DNA of 64,000 nucleotides from Aldehydirespirator sp028819505 (GCA_965207755.1 OZ242297.1:2666001-2730000), one strand, 5' to 3'; positions 49,930 to 58,179 are shown, numbered from the stretch's first letter. Numbers and translations: made by a program. The notes: a model not told the origin generated them from the sequence alone.

Positions 49930-50685
49930 ATGCAGGACGGCAGGATCGCGCTGGTGACCGGCGCCGGCTCCGGCGTGGGCCGGGCGGCCGCGGTGGCCCT
50001 GGCCCGCGACGGCTGGCATGTGGTGGCCGTGGGCAGGCGGGCCGACCCGCTGGCCGAGACCGTCGCCGAATGCGAACACGAGGGCGGCTCAGGCTCGGCC
50101 GTGACCGCCGACGTGAGCGACCCGGCCTCGGTCGAGGACCTGTTCGAGAAGGTGCGCGCCGACCACGGCCGTCTCGACCTGCTGTTCAACAACGCGGGCA
50201 CGGCCGCACCGCCGGTGCCGGTCGACGAGCTCGACGTCGAGCAGTGGCAGCGGGTCGTGGACGTGAACCTGACCGGCTCGTTCCTGTGCGCCCGGCAGGC
50301 GTTCGGGCTGATGAAGGCCCAGGACCCGGCCGGGGGCCGGATCATCAACAACGGGTCGGTGTCGGCCCACGTGCCCCGGTGCCACAGCGCCCCCTACACG
50401 GCCACCAAGCACGCCATCACCGGGCTAACCAAGTCGCTGGCCCTCGACGGCCGGTCCTGCGGCATCACCTGCGGCCAGATCGACATCGGCAACGCCCTCA
50501 CCCCTCTCACCACCCGGATGAATGAGGGCGTGCTCCAGGCCGACGGCAGCATCCGGCCGGAGCCGACCATGGACGCGGCCGACGTCGGCCGGGCCGTGGC
50601 CTACATGGCCAGCCTCCCGCCGGATGCCAACGTGCTGACGATGACGGTGATGGCCAACGGCATGCCGTTCATAGGCCGAGGCTGA
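49930..50685 (+). CDS. SDR-family oxidoreductase
   Basis: 251 residues from ATG at 49930 (a TTG three codons earlier is possible). TGAGSGVG, NNAGTA, INNGSVSAH and YTATK identify a classical SDR; VVAVGRR after the second strand favours NADP. The C-terminal part (MTVMANGMPFIGRG) matches a subgroup often annotated only as SDR. It precedes denD with a repeat array between, so co-transcription is possible. Confidence 0.9.
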   Translation: MQDGRIALVTGAGSGVGRAAAVALARDGWHVVAVGRRADPLAETVAECEHEGGSGSAVTADVSDPASVEDLFEKVRADHGRLDLLFNNAGTAAPPVPVDELDVEQWQRVVDVNLTGSFLCARQAFGLMKAQDPAGGRIINNGSVSAHVPRCHSAPYTATKHAITGLTKSLALDGRSCGITCGQIDIGNALTPLTTRMNEGVLQADGSIRPEPTMDAADVGRAVAYMASLPPDANVLTMTVMANGMPFIGRG

Positions 50686-50730
50686 CGGTGCTCTTGGCGC
50701 TCGACCCGAGACCCACTCCCCTGGTCAACC

Positions 50731-50930
50731 CGAGCGGACCCCGATGACCTCAACCGCCACCCCCGCCCAGCCAATCAACCCGAGCGGACCCCGATGACCT
50801 CAACTACCACCCCCGCCCAGCCAATCAACCCGAGCGGACCCCGATGACCTCAACTACCACCCCCGCCCAGCCAATCAACCCGAGCGGACCCCGATGACCT
50901 CAACCGCCACACCCGCCCAGCCGGTCGACC
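50731..50930. repeat. four tandem 50-bp units upstream of denD
   Basis: CGAGCGGACCCCGATGACCT begins copies at 50731, 50781, 50831 and 50881, exact 50-bp period, with CAACTACC/CAACCGCC variation. The gap 50686-50943 holds nothing else. The denD ribosome-binding region (GGGGCTGAGGCC) follows the last copy. Confidence 0.96.
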
Positions 50931-50943
50931 GGGGCTGAGGCCG

Positions 50944-51897
50944 GTGCGGGTCCTCGTCACCGGCGGCTCGGGCATGCTCGGACGCAAGCTGACCGGGCGG
51001 CTGCTGGAGCGGGGCCGTCTGCGGGATGAGGACATCCACACGATCGATCTCGTCGACCTGGTAGAAGCCCCGATCGAGTCCGAGCTGTGTGCCGCCCATG
51101 TGGCCGACCTGTCCCGCCCGGGCGAGGCCGAGGCACTGGTCGCGCTTGCACCCGATGTGGTGTTCCACCTCGCTGCGGTGGTCTCTGCCGAGGCTGAGGC
51201 CGATTTCGACAAGGGCATGGCTGTCAACCTCGACGGCACCCGCCGGCTGTTCGACGCCATCCGCCTCTCCCCCATCACGCCCCGGGTGGTCTACGCCTCG
51301 TCGATAGCGGTGTTCGGCGCACCGTTCCCCGATCCCATTCCCGACGACTTCCATCCAACGCCGCTCACCTCCTACGGCACCCAGAAGCTGATCGGCGAGG
51401 CCCTGCTGGCCGACTACTCCCGCCGCGGGTTCTTCGACGGCGTCGGGATCCGGCTCCCGACCGTCAGCGTGCGCCCCGGCGCCCCCAACGCAGCCGCCTC
51501 GGGCTTCTTCTCCGGCATCATCCGCGAGCCCCTCAACGGCTTGGAGGCAAGGCTGCCGGTGAGCCGCGGCGTGCGCCATCCCCACGCCAGCCCCCGGGCC
51601 GCGGTCGGGTTCCTGGTCCATGCCGCCGAGTTGGACACGGCACGGCTCGAGGGACGCCGCAACCTCACCATGCCGGGAGTGTCGGTCACGGTCGGCCAGC
51701 AGATCGAGGCCCTCGGCCGGGTGGCCGGCTCAGACGCGATGGCGCTGATCACCGAGGCACCAGACCCGGTCGTGGCCGACATCGTCGCCGGATGGCCCAC
51801 CCGCTTCGACACCGCCCGCGCCACCGCCCTCGGTTTCGCGGCCGACGCCAGCTACGACGACATCATCCGCGCCTACATCGAAGACGACCTGCGCTGA
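50944..51897 (+). CDS. denD: NAD-dependent epimerase/dehydratase, D-erythronate dehydrogenase-like
   Basis: 317 residues from GTG. VTGGSGMLGRKL is the Rossmann loop, VVYASSIAVFG holds the catalytic Ser and YGTQK the Tyr-Lys pair of extended SDRs. RLPTVSVRPG, a middle basic HPHASPRAAVGFLVHAA and WPTRFDTARATALGF match DenD-type enzymes that oxidise D-erythronate at C2. Partner DenA/B/C-like genes are not beside it, so the substrate is inferred from family likeness alone. A C-terminal fragment of a paralogue lies at 56852-57034. Confidence 0.8.
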   Translation: MRVLVTGGSGMLGRKLTGRLLERGRLRDEDIHTIDLVDLVEAPIESELCAAHVADLSRPGEAEALVALAPDVVFHLAAVVSAEAEADFDKGMAVNLDGTRRLFDAIRLSPITPRVVYASSIAVFGAPFPDPIPDDFHPTPLTSYGTQKLIGEALLADYSRRGFFDGVGIRLPTVSVRPGAPNAAASGFFSGIIREPLNGLEARLPVSRGVRHPHASPRAAVGFLVHAAELDTARLEGRRNLTMPGVSVTVGQQIEALGRVAGSDAMALITEAPDPVVADIVAGWPTRFDTARATALGFAADASYDDIIRAYIEDDLR

Positions 51898-52012
51898 CGA
51901 GGTGCGAGGCGGGCTGCGGTTGGGGGGCTACGCATCGAGCACGACCTGCCCCGCGAAGTGCGAAACGGGCCGCCGGTTGGCGCGCACATCGAACACGACC
52001 TGCGCCGACGGG
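51868..52012. repeat. three diverged copies of the denD 3' end
   Basis: ACATCGAAGACGACCTGCGC at the gene end recurs as CATCGAGCACGACCTGCC (about 51936) and ACATCGAACACGACCTGCGC (about 51988), with GGGC(T/C)GCGGTTGG-type filler. Copies are more diverged than in most arrays. Confidence 0.75.
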
Positions 52013-52035
52013 ATTTGAGGCCGAGAGCGCTGTCG

Positions 52036-52302
52036 TCACCCCCGAGCCCTGGCCGGGTCTGTCTCGACGATCGCCGTGACGGTCTTGCGGCCGAGGCCCG
52101 ACGCCTCGGCGATCTGCCGCAGCGAGGCGCCAGCCCGGTGGGCGACCCGGATCATGTCGTCGCGGATGGCGATCTCCTTGCCGGCCCGCTCGGCACAGAG
52201 GCCGACCACGGCGAGAGCGGTCCCGACCTCGTAGTCGAGGCCCGACCGGTACTTCTCCATTCTCGCGATTGCGGCGGACACGTCCGCTTCGGTGTAGCTC
52301 AT
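52036..52302 (-). CDS. small HTH protein
   Basis: 88 residues from ATG at 52302. The C-terminal third is a clear helix-turn-helix, ASLRQIAEASGLGRKTVTAI. The N-terminal part is helical (EADVSAAIARMEKYRSGL). Its start overlaps the stop of the 53-residue gene upstream by four bases (ATGA). Probably a DNA-binding autoregulator; an antitoxin role is possible since it is the second gene of a tiny bicistron, but no toxin family is recognised. Confidence 0.8.
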   Translation of the reverse strand: MSYTEADVSAAIARMEKYRSGLDYEVGTALAVVGLCAERAGKEIAIRDDMIRVAHRAGASLRQIAEASGLGRKTVTAIVETDPARARG

Positions 52303-52460
52303 TGCTCCTCCTGAAGGCCGGCGGCCAGTTTGTCCCGGATGCTCAGGAGGGTCGCGAGGCGCGGCGTCAGTTCGGCGACCGCCTCGGCAACATTGAGATG
52401 CGCGACGACCATCCCCACCAGCTCCAGCGCTTCGATCCGCTCCAGCTCGACACGCACCAT
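52299..52460 (-). CDS. 53-residue helical protein, first gene of bicistron
   Basis: ATG at 52460 reads MVRVELERIEALELVGMVV, then LNVAEAVAELTPRLATLLS and ends LQEEQ with TGA overlapping the next ATG. It is all-helical with heptad-like leucines, perhaps a dimerisation partner of the HTH protein. No family recognised. The strong promoter, palindrome and overlap support it being real. Confidence 0.65.
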   Translation of the reverse strand: MVRVELERIEALELVGMVVAHLNVAEAVAELTPRLATLLSIRDKLAAGLQEEQ

Positions 52461-52466
52461 TGGTCC

Positions 52467-52484
52467 ATTTTATACCACTAGTGG
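52467..52484 (-). promoter_or_regulatory. leaderless promoter with CCACTAGTGG operator
   Basis: TATAAAAT (minus strand, 52474-52467) is an excellent -10 that would start transcription at or next to the ATG at 52460. The 10-bp palindrome CCACTAGTGG (52475-52484) abuts it, and TGGTCCAT occurs on both sides (52461 and 52482). Likely autoregulation by the HTH protein. Confidence 0.7.
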
Positions 52485-52515
52485 TCCATGCTGCACCACT
52501 ATGGCCCAAGAGAGA

Positions 52516-55146
52516 TCAGCTGCGGGGCCGGAGGTGGTCGGGGTCGTAGACGGCCTGGCGGTGGCGGGCTGCCGGGCAGGGGGTGCCGAACACGTCGATG
52601 GTGAACCCGGTGTCGGCGGCCGCGAACTGTCCCTCGACGTAGCCGAGGCAGACCCGGGTGCCGGTACGGAAGCCCGGGCCGAGCCCCATCGAGGCCGACA
52701 CACTCCCCGCCGCGGTGAGGCAGACCCGGGTGCCGGTACGGAAGCCCGGGCCGAGCCCCATCGAGGCCGACACACCCCCCGCCGCGGTGAGGCAGACCCG
52801 GGTGCCGGTACGGAAGCCCGTGCCGGCCGATGTGACGTATCCGGCGGGCCGGCCGTCGATCCGGATGGTGGCCGACGGCGGCGGATCGCCGGACTCGCCC
52901 GGCAGCAGCCCGACGTCCACGGTCCAGATCCCGTAGCTCCACTCCGGCGGCCGCCGGCCGGCCTCAAGCGCGCCGGCCCGCCCGATGAACTCTCCCTTGT
53001 CGAGATGGACGAAGCGCTCCAGGCCGGCGTCGAAGGGCGTGTACTCCACCCCGAACTCGGTCTGCCAGCCGTGGTAGCCCTTCTCGATGCGCATCGAGTC
53101 GAGGGCGTACGACCCGAAGTCGCTCACGCCGAGGTCCTCGCCGGCCTCCCGCAAGGCCTCATAGAGGGCGACGAGGTCGGCGTCGTCCACATGCAGCTCC
53201 CACCCCAGCTCGCCGACGAAGCTGACCCTCAGCGCGGTGGCCTCGACGCCGGCCACCGTGATCTGCCGAGCCGACATCCACGGCGCCGCCGCCCTCGAGA
53301 GGTCCTCGTCGCAGAGGCGCGACAGCAGCTCGCGGCTGGCCGGACCCATCACCATCAACGTGGCGGCCCGGCGTTCGCCCAGCCGCAGCTCCACGTCCTC
53401 GCCGGGGCGGAGGTTGCGTCGCAACCAGTCGAAGTCGCGTTCGCGGGCCGCCGTCGGACCCAGCAGCAGGTACCGGTCCGGGTCCGGGCGTGCGATGGTG
53501 GCCTCGCTCCACACGGTCCCGTTCGGGCGCAGCATGTAGGCCAGCCGCACCCGCCCCACGTCGGGGAGCCGGGTGCAGAAGACCCGGTCCAGGAAGCCAG
53601 CCGCCCCCGCGCCGGAGACCTCGAAGCGAGAGAACCCCGGATGGTCCATGATGCCGGCCCGGTCCCGGACGGCCAGGCACTCGTCCCGCACTGCGTCGTG
53701 CCACGGCTCGTCGCGGTAGCTGGCCGTCTTGTGGCTGTAGCGGGCGGTGGACGAGAACCAGAAGGCCCGCTCCCAGCCGGCGACCTGGCCGAAGTTGGCT
53801 CCCCTGGCCGCGAGGGTGTCGTACAGCGGCGACCGGTGTACCGGGCGGGCCGACTCCCAGATCCGGTGCGGGAACGGCTCGGCGTACTGGTGCTCGTAGA
53901 GCTCCCGGACCCGCACGTTGGCGTAGCTGCGGCGCCCGCTGCCGGCCAGCGCCCACGAGCCGAACCGTCGGGGATCCCAGGGCCACATGTCCCATTCGGT
54001 GTCGCCGCCGGTGATCATCTCAGTCAGCGCCTTGCCGGCCGCGGCGGCGTGGGTGATGCCGATCTGGACCCCGGCCGCCAGGTAGAGGTTGTCGAGCCCG
54101 GCGGCGGGACCGACCAGCGGGCTGGCGTCGGCGCTGTAGACGATCGGCCCGTTCACGAACCGGGCTATGCCGACCTCGCCGAGCAGCGGCACATGGGCGG
54201 CGGCCCGGCAGGCCACTCCGGCGATGTCGTCGGTCGAGGCGGCGAACAGGCCCGAGTCGAACACGTCGGGCGCGCCCGTCTCCCACACGGTGCGGCCCTC
54301 GTGGCCGTAGCTGCCGAACAGGAAGGCGTCCTGCTCGCGCCGCAGGTAGAACATGATCTCGGGGTCGCGCACCAGCGGCAGCTCGCCCCGGCGGGCGGCC
54401 AGCTCAGCGACCGGCCCGGTGACGAGGTACTGGTGCTCCAGCACGGCCAACGGAATGTCGGTCCCGGCCATGCGGCCGACCTCGGCCGCATGGAACCCGG
54501 CGGCGTTGACGATGATCTCGCAGTCGATGGCCGCCGGAGCGCCGCCGGCGACCAGATGGACCCGCCAGTCGCTGTCATGGCCCGGCCCCAACGCCTCGAT
54601 GCCGACCACCCGGCTGTGCCGGCGGACCCGGGCTCCGAGCCGCCTCGCCCGGCGGGCCAGACCGTGGGCCAGGCCGCTGGGGTCGATGTCGCCCTCGTAG
54701 GGATCGAGCAGGCCGGCGATCACGGTGCCGTCGTCGCGCCAGAAGGGGTGCATCGCCTCCATCTCGGCCGGCGACACCAGATGGAGGTCGAACCCGAGGC
54801 CGGTGGCGATGCCGATGACGTGGTGGAAGTGGTCGATGCGCTCGGCGGTGTGGCCCGGCCAGAACGCCCGGGTGTGGCGGTAGGTGATGGGATCGTCGGG
54901 GTCGGCGGCCAGTTCGGAGTAGAGCCGCCAGGCGTAGTTGCCGGCCCGCTGGCCGAGCCAGCTGTTGGAGACGGTGGGCACGTTGCCGGCCGCGTGCCAG
55001 GTCGACCCGGCGGTGAGCTCGTGCTTCTCGACCAGCACGGCGTCGGTCTGGCCGGCCTGGGCGAGGTGCCACAGGATCGAGCAGCCGACCGCGCCGCCGC
55101 CGATGACCACGATTCGGGCCCGGTCGATGTCGCCCGGCTGAGTCAC
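52516..55146 (-). CDS. FAD oxidoreductase-GcvT fusion, dimethylglycine/sarcosine dehydrogenase-like
   Basis: 876 residues from GTG. Residues 1-400: DAO-type FAD domain (VVIGGGAVGCSILWHLAQAG, GSTWHAAGNVPT with the flavin-attachment-type His, and VQIGITHAAAAGKALTEMI). From about 430: FAO_M and GcvT domains that bind folate (YDTLAARGANFGQVAGWERA, SRFEVSGAGAAGFLDRVF, LRIEKGYH-type SMRIEKGYHGW). Residues about 773-835 contain three near-identical 24-residue copies of GFRTGTRVCLTAAG... inserted in frame, where the family has one strand-turn. The gene follows an MttB-family gene, suggesting stepwise N-demethylation of glycine betaine or a similar amine. Confidence 0.92.
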   Translation of the reverse strand: MTQPGDIDRARIVVIGGGAVGCSILWHLAQAGQTDAVLVEKHELTAGSTWHAAGNVPTVSNSWLGQRAGNYAWRLYSELAADPDDPITYRHTRAFWPGHTAERIDHFHHVIGIATGLGFDLHLVSPAEMEAMHPFWRDDGTVIAGLLDPYEGDIDPSGLAHGLARRARRLGARVRRHSRVVGIEALGPGHDSDWRVHLVAGGAPAAIDCEIIVNAAGFHAAEVGRMAGTDIPLAVLEHQYLVTGPVAELAARRGELPLVRDPEIMFYLRREQDAFLFGSYGHEGRTVWETGAPDVFDSGLFAASTDDIAGVACRAAAHVPLLGEVGIARFVNGPIVYSADASPLVGPAAGLDNLYLAAGVQIGITHAAAAGKALTEMITGGDTEWDMWPWDPRRFGSWALAGSGRRSYANVRVRELYEHQYAEPFPHRIWESARPVHRSPLYDTLAARGANFGQVAGWERAFWFSSTARYSHKTASYRDEPWHDAVRDECLAVRDRAGIMDHPGFSRFEVSGAGAAGFLDRVFCTRLPDVGRVRLAYMLRPNGTVWSEATIARPDPDRYLLLGPTAARERDFDWLRRNLRPGEDVELRLGERRAATLMVMGPASRELLSRLCDEDLSRAAAPWMSARQITVAGVEATALRVSFVGELGWELHVDDADLVALYEALREAGEDLGVSDFGSYALDSMRIEKGYHGWQTEFGVEYTPFDAGLERFVHLDKGEFIGRAGALEAGRRPPEWSYGIWTVDVGLLPGESGDPPPSATIRIDGRPAGYVTSAGTGFRTGTRVCLTAAGGVSASMGLGPGFRTGTRVCLTAAGSVSASMGLGPGFRTGTRVCLGYVEGQFAAADTGFTIDVFGTPCPAARHRQAVYDPDHLRPRS
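52648..52830. repeat. three in-frame 72-bp repeats inside the dimethylglycine-dehydrogenase-like gene
   Basis: GCAGACCCGGGTGCCGGTAC starts copies at 52648, 52720 and 52792, exactly 72 bp (24 codons) apart. Copies one and two differ at only a few bases, so expansion is recent. Confidence 0.96.
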
Positions 55147-55152
55147 TGGAGG

Positions 55153-55250
55153 GTCACAGTCGGGCCGGCTGCGGTGGCTGGGGTGCGGCGGTCACAGTCG
55201 GGCCGGCTGCGGTGGCCGGGGTGCGGCGGTCACGGTTGGGCCGGTATCAG
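55153..55250. repeat. 38-bp array copying the mttB-like 3' end
   Basis: GTCACAGTCGGGCCGGCTGC at 55153 and 55191, and a gene-proximal GTCACGGTTGGGCCGG at 55229 that contains the stop codon (55230). It separates mttB from the downstream oxidoreductase gene. Confidence 0.9.
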
Positions 55251-56747
55251 GATGTCGAAGGCGGACCGGATGGACTCCTCGGCGCCGGCGGGCAGATGGC
55301 CGGGACGGCCGGCGGACAGGATGTCGCTCACCCGCCGGCGGGCCCGGTCCCAGATCGCGGGCCGGCCCGCGGTCTCCCAGTCGGCCACCGAGGCCCGGTC
55401 GCCGATCGTGGGGTACACGTACTCGGTGCGCATCAGGGCCAGCGTCTGCGGATGGCCCAGGTAGTGGCCGTCGCCGGTCACCACCGACTCGACCATGGCG
55501 AGATCGAGGGCGTCCGTCGTGACGTCGATCCCCCGGACCGAGCGCAGGATGGCGCCGCACATCTCGTCGTCGATGACCAGCGCCTCCGGGGAGGCGACCA
55601 TTATCGATCCCAGCATCCCGACCGAGAGCTGGACCATGTCCGCTCCCGCCTGGGCGGCCAGCGCCACGGTGTAGCCCTTCTCGTAGCCGGACTGGGTGTC
55701 GGCCACCTTGGCGTCGGTGATGCCGGCCGACACGGCGTTGGGCAGCCCGAGAGCGTTGAGCAGTTGGGCGGCCCCGGCGGAGGCCACCGCGGCCTCCCCT
55801 CCCCCGCCGGTCATGGCGCCGGTGCGCAGGTCCGACACGAACGGCATGAAGGCGTGGATGGCCGGGTGGCCCGGCTTGATGGCGTCGATCAGCACGACGG
55901 CGGCCAGGATCTCGGCCAACCCTTGGGCCAGGGCGCCGGCGAGCGAGGCCGGGCTGGTGGCTCCTGCCTGCCCGGCGGAGCAGGTCTGCACCACCATGCC
56001 GCGCCCGACGGCGGCCTCGATGATGTCGCATCCCTCGCCGCTGAACCGCAGAGGCGGGACGACGTGGACCGCGACCGCCATGCAGAACGGCCGCCGCGAG
56101 AAGGGGCCGTCAGGGCCGAGGGCGAGGTCGAACAGGCCGACGACCGCATCGACGTTGTCGGCGGTGGTGAAGCTGACGCCGGTCGGCTTGCTGGTGGCGG
56201 ACACACAGGCGAAGGCGGTGTTCAGGTCGAGGTCCCGGCCGGTGGGTGCGTCCCGGCCGGTGGGTGCGTCCCGGCCGACCAGGGGGCGCAGGCCGTAGTG
56301 GATGTTGGGGCTCGCGTCGACCACCCTCATCATCGACCACAGGTCGGCCAGCGTGGAGGGGCGGTACGCCCCGGTGGCCGCGTCGAGCGTCTGGACCGCA
56401 GCCCCGCCGGTGCCGATGTGTACCGTCCCTCCGCCGATGGTCAGCCCCCGGTCCTCGGTGAAGCCGGGCAGATCGACCCGGGAGGGCGACCGCTCGACAG
56501 CCGCCTCGACCATCGGCCGGGGAAGCGTGAGCCGCCCGTCGCCGCGCTCGACCGCACCGCCTGCCACCAACCGGTCGCGGGTGCTGGCCGGTGCGCCCGC
56601 CAGCCCGACATCGGCGAGGATGGCGAAGGCGTGCTCGACGATGGCGTCGCAGTCACCGGCGGACAGCGGCCGGTAGGCGCCTCCCCGCGGCGGAGGAGTG
56701 GTCGCTGCCGCCGGCTGAGCGGCTTGCCGGTTCCGGCGTCTGGCCAT
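55230..56747 (-). CDS. trimethylamine/glycine-betaine methyltransferase family (MttB, non-pyrrolysine)
   Basis: 505 residues from ATG at 56747, no in-frame amber, so not a pyrrolysine enzyme. Family segments: EHAFAILADVGLAG, GGTVHIGTGGAAVQTLD, MMRVVDASPNIHYG, QTCSAGQAGATSPASLAGAL and GYEKGYTVALAAQAGADMVQL. Non-Pyl members (MtgB type) move a methyl group from glycine betaine or other quaternary amines to a corrinoid protein. Downstream lies a dimethylglycine-dehydrogenase-like gene, giving a coherent demethylation route, but no corrinoid protein is in the window. A small in-frame duplication (GRDAPT twice, about 56232-56280) is present. Confidence 0.88.
   Translation of the reverse strand: MARRRNRQAAQPAAATTPPPRGGAYRPLSAGDCDAIVEHAFAILADVGLAGAPASTRDRLVAGGAVERGDGRLTLPRPMVEAAVERSPSRVDLPGFTEDRGLTIGGGTVHIGTGGAAVQTLDAATGAYRPSTLADLWSMMRVVDASPNIHYGLRPLVGRDAPTGRDAPTGRDLDLNTAFACVSATSKPTGVSFTTADNVDAVVGLFDLALGPDGPFSRRPFCMAVAVHVVPPLRFSGEGCDIIEAAVGRGMVVQTCSAGQAGATSPASLAGALAQGLAEILAAVVLIDAIKPGHPAIHAFMPFVSDLRTGAMTGGGGEAAVASAGAAQLLNALGLPNAVSAGITDAKVADTQSGYEKGYTVALAAQAGADMVQLSVGMLGSIMVASPEALVIDDEMCGAILRSVRGIDVTTDALDLAMVESVVTGDGHYLGHPQTLALMRTEYVYPTIGDRASVADWETAGRPAIWDRARRRVSDILSAGRPGHLPAGAEESIRSAFDILIPAQP
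56232..56280. repeat. 18-bp in-frame duplication inside mttB-like gene
   Basis: CCGGTGGGTGCGTCCCGG occurs twice in tandem, encoding GRDAPT-GRDAPT. It is the smallest of the three in-gene expansions. Confidence 0.9.
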
Positions 56748-56851
56748 CGGCAGAAAGTCTGCCAGCCGAGACCTTCCTGAACGAGTTCGTGCAGGCGATA
56801 CGGGCTCCGGCGTCTGGCCGTCGGTCTAAGCCTGTCAGCGCTGTCCGGGGC

Positions 56852-57034
56852 GGTCAGCGGGTGGCCGGTCCCGACGCGGCCGCGCTGATCGTTGAATCAC
56901 CCGACGCTGCCGTGGCCGAGATCGTGGCCGGATGGCCCTCCCGCTTCGACACCGCCCGTGCCGCCGCTCTGGGTTTCGCGGCCGGCGCCGCCTACGACGA
57001 CATCATCCAGGCCTACATGGAGGACGACGCATGA
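56852..57034 (+). pseudogene. C-terminal fragment of a denD paralogue
   Basis: Sixty codons align with the last 60 residues of DenD (50944-51897): VAGPDAAALIVESPD, EIVAGWPSRFDTARAAALGF and YDDIIQAYMEDDA, about 75 percent identical by eye. The first 250 residues are missing and the preceding frame is unrelated. The sequence before it (56790-56845) is a diverged copy of the 5' flank of mttB (CTCCGGCGTCTGGCC). Confidence 0.85.
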
Positions 57035-57089
57035 CTGAAACCGGCGAGTATTCCCCCGCCGGCCAGCGGCGCACGGTGAACCTGTCCGG

Positions 57090-57287
57090 TCAGACCGGTT
57101 TGACGTTCCGAGCTTCATCTCCCTTACGGCCGGGCCCGATGTCGAATTCGACTACCTGCCCTTCCTCAAGGCTCCTGTAGTTGTCGCCGACGATGTTGGA
57201 ATAGTGAACGAAAACGTCGTCACCGTCGTCGCGCGAGATGAAGCCGAAGCCCTTTTGGCTGTTGAAAAACTTGACAGTTCCTCGCAC
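57090..57287 (-). CDS. cspA: cold-shock domain protein
   Basis: 65 residues from GTG at 57287 with GGAGAGAG upstream; the longer frame to 57455 is rejected. RGTVKFFNSQKGFGFIS contains RNP1 and DDVFVHYS RNP2, the RNA- and single-strand DNA-binding motifs. RNA chaperone. The 199 bp upstream (57288-57486) show no gene; a distal leader could run there. Confidence 0.95.
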   Translation of the reverse strand: MRGTVKFFNSQKGFGFISRDDGDDVFVHYSNIVGDNYRSLEEGQVVEFDIGPGRKGDEARNVKPV

Positions 57288-57486
57288 TGATTCTCTCTCC
57301 TCAACCGGACTCCGTGTCCAGCGAACATGTGAGTGTACGTCGGCCGACGCCAACTCGGACGCGCGAGGGATCAGCCGATGGCGCGGCGGAGCATGAACTC
57401 GTAGGTCCCGTCGCCGAACCACCTGCCGGATGAACAGCGCCGGCTTTCCCAGCATTCCCTTGACGTACCCGCTCCCGTGAGCAGCA

Positions 57487-58179
57487 CTACCTCGCTTGTG
57501 GCTGCTCGTTCCGGCCTGAGCGTTCCGATGACGATCCGATCAGCGATTCCAACGCGGCGTAGCTGACGACGGGAGAAACAGCCGTGGCCTCCGTCAGCGA
57601 CGCCGGGTCGAAGGCGCCCCGGTCGACGGCCAGCACGGCCAGGCCCGCCGCTCGCGCCGACGCGATCCCCGCGGGCGAGTCCTCGACGGCGACCACCACA
57701 TCGCGTGCCAGCGCGGCGGCCGCCTGCCGGTACGGGTCCGGGGCCGGCTTGGGCGACGCCGCCTGGTCGGCCCCGACGATCTCCTGAACCAGCCCGACCA
57801 GGCCGGTTCGCGCCAGCGCGGCCTCGACGTCGGCAGAGGTGGAGTTGGACGCCACCGCGACGGGGATGCCGCGGGCCTGCAGTTCCCGCAGCGTTTCGAG
57901 CGCGTCGGGGTAGCTGATGAGGCGCTCTTGCTTGGCCGCCGCGAACGCGTCCGCAAACCGTGCGCGGAGATGCGCCAACTCCGGCTCCGGCAGCCACTTC
58001 CTGAAGTAGCTGACGCTCTGCTCGTCGGTGCATCCCGTTATCGCCCGCAGGTCCGCCAGCGTCAGCTCGATCCCGTGGTCGCCTGCCAGGACGCGCCACA
58101 CCTCCCATCCGAGTTTTTCGGTGTTGACCAGCACGCCGTCGCAGTCGAACACCACGCCGCAGTCGGCAGCACCGGTCAT
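57487..58179 (-). CDS. HAD-superfamily phosphatase/phosphomutase (PGMB-like)
   Basis: 230 residues. Motif I DCDGVLVNTE with nucleophile Asp12 and Asp14, motif II VASNSTSADV, motif III KPAPDPY and motif IV VEDSPAGIASARAAG. The cap arrangement is that of beta-phosphoglucomutase/phosphoglycolate phosphatase relatives. The substrate is probably a sugar phosphate. It has a short gap after the IlvD/Edd gene in the same direction. Confidence 0.92.
   Translation of the reverse strand: MTGAADCGVVFDCDGVLVNTEKLGWEVWRVLAGDHGIELTLADLRAITGCTDEQSVSYFRKWLPEPELAHLRARFADAFAAAKQERLISYPDALETLRELQARGIPVAVASNSTSADVEAALARTGLVGLVQEIVGADQAASPKPAPDPYRQAAAALARDVVVAVEDSPAGIASARAAGLAVLAVDRGAFDPASLTEATAVSPVVSYAALESLIGSSSERSGRNEQPQAR

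Noticed and set aside
57288..57455. N-terminal extension of the cold-shock protein
   Set aside because: Family proteins start at the conserved (M/V)RGTVKFF position and GGAGAGAG precedes that GTG.
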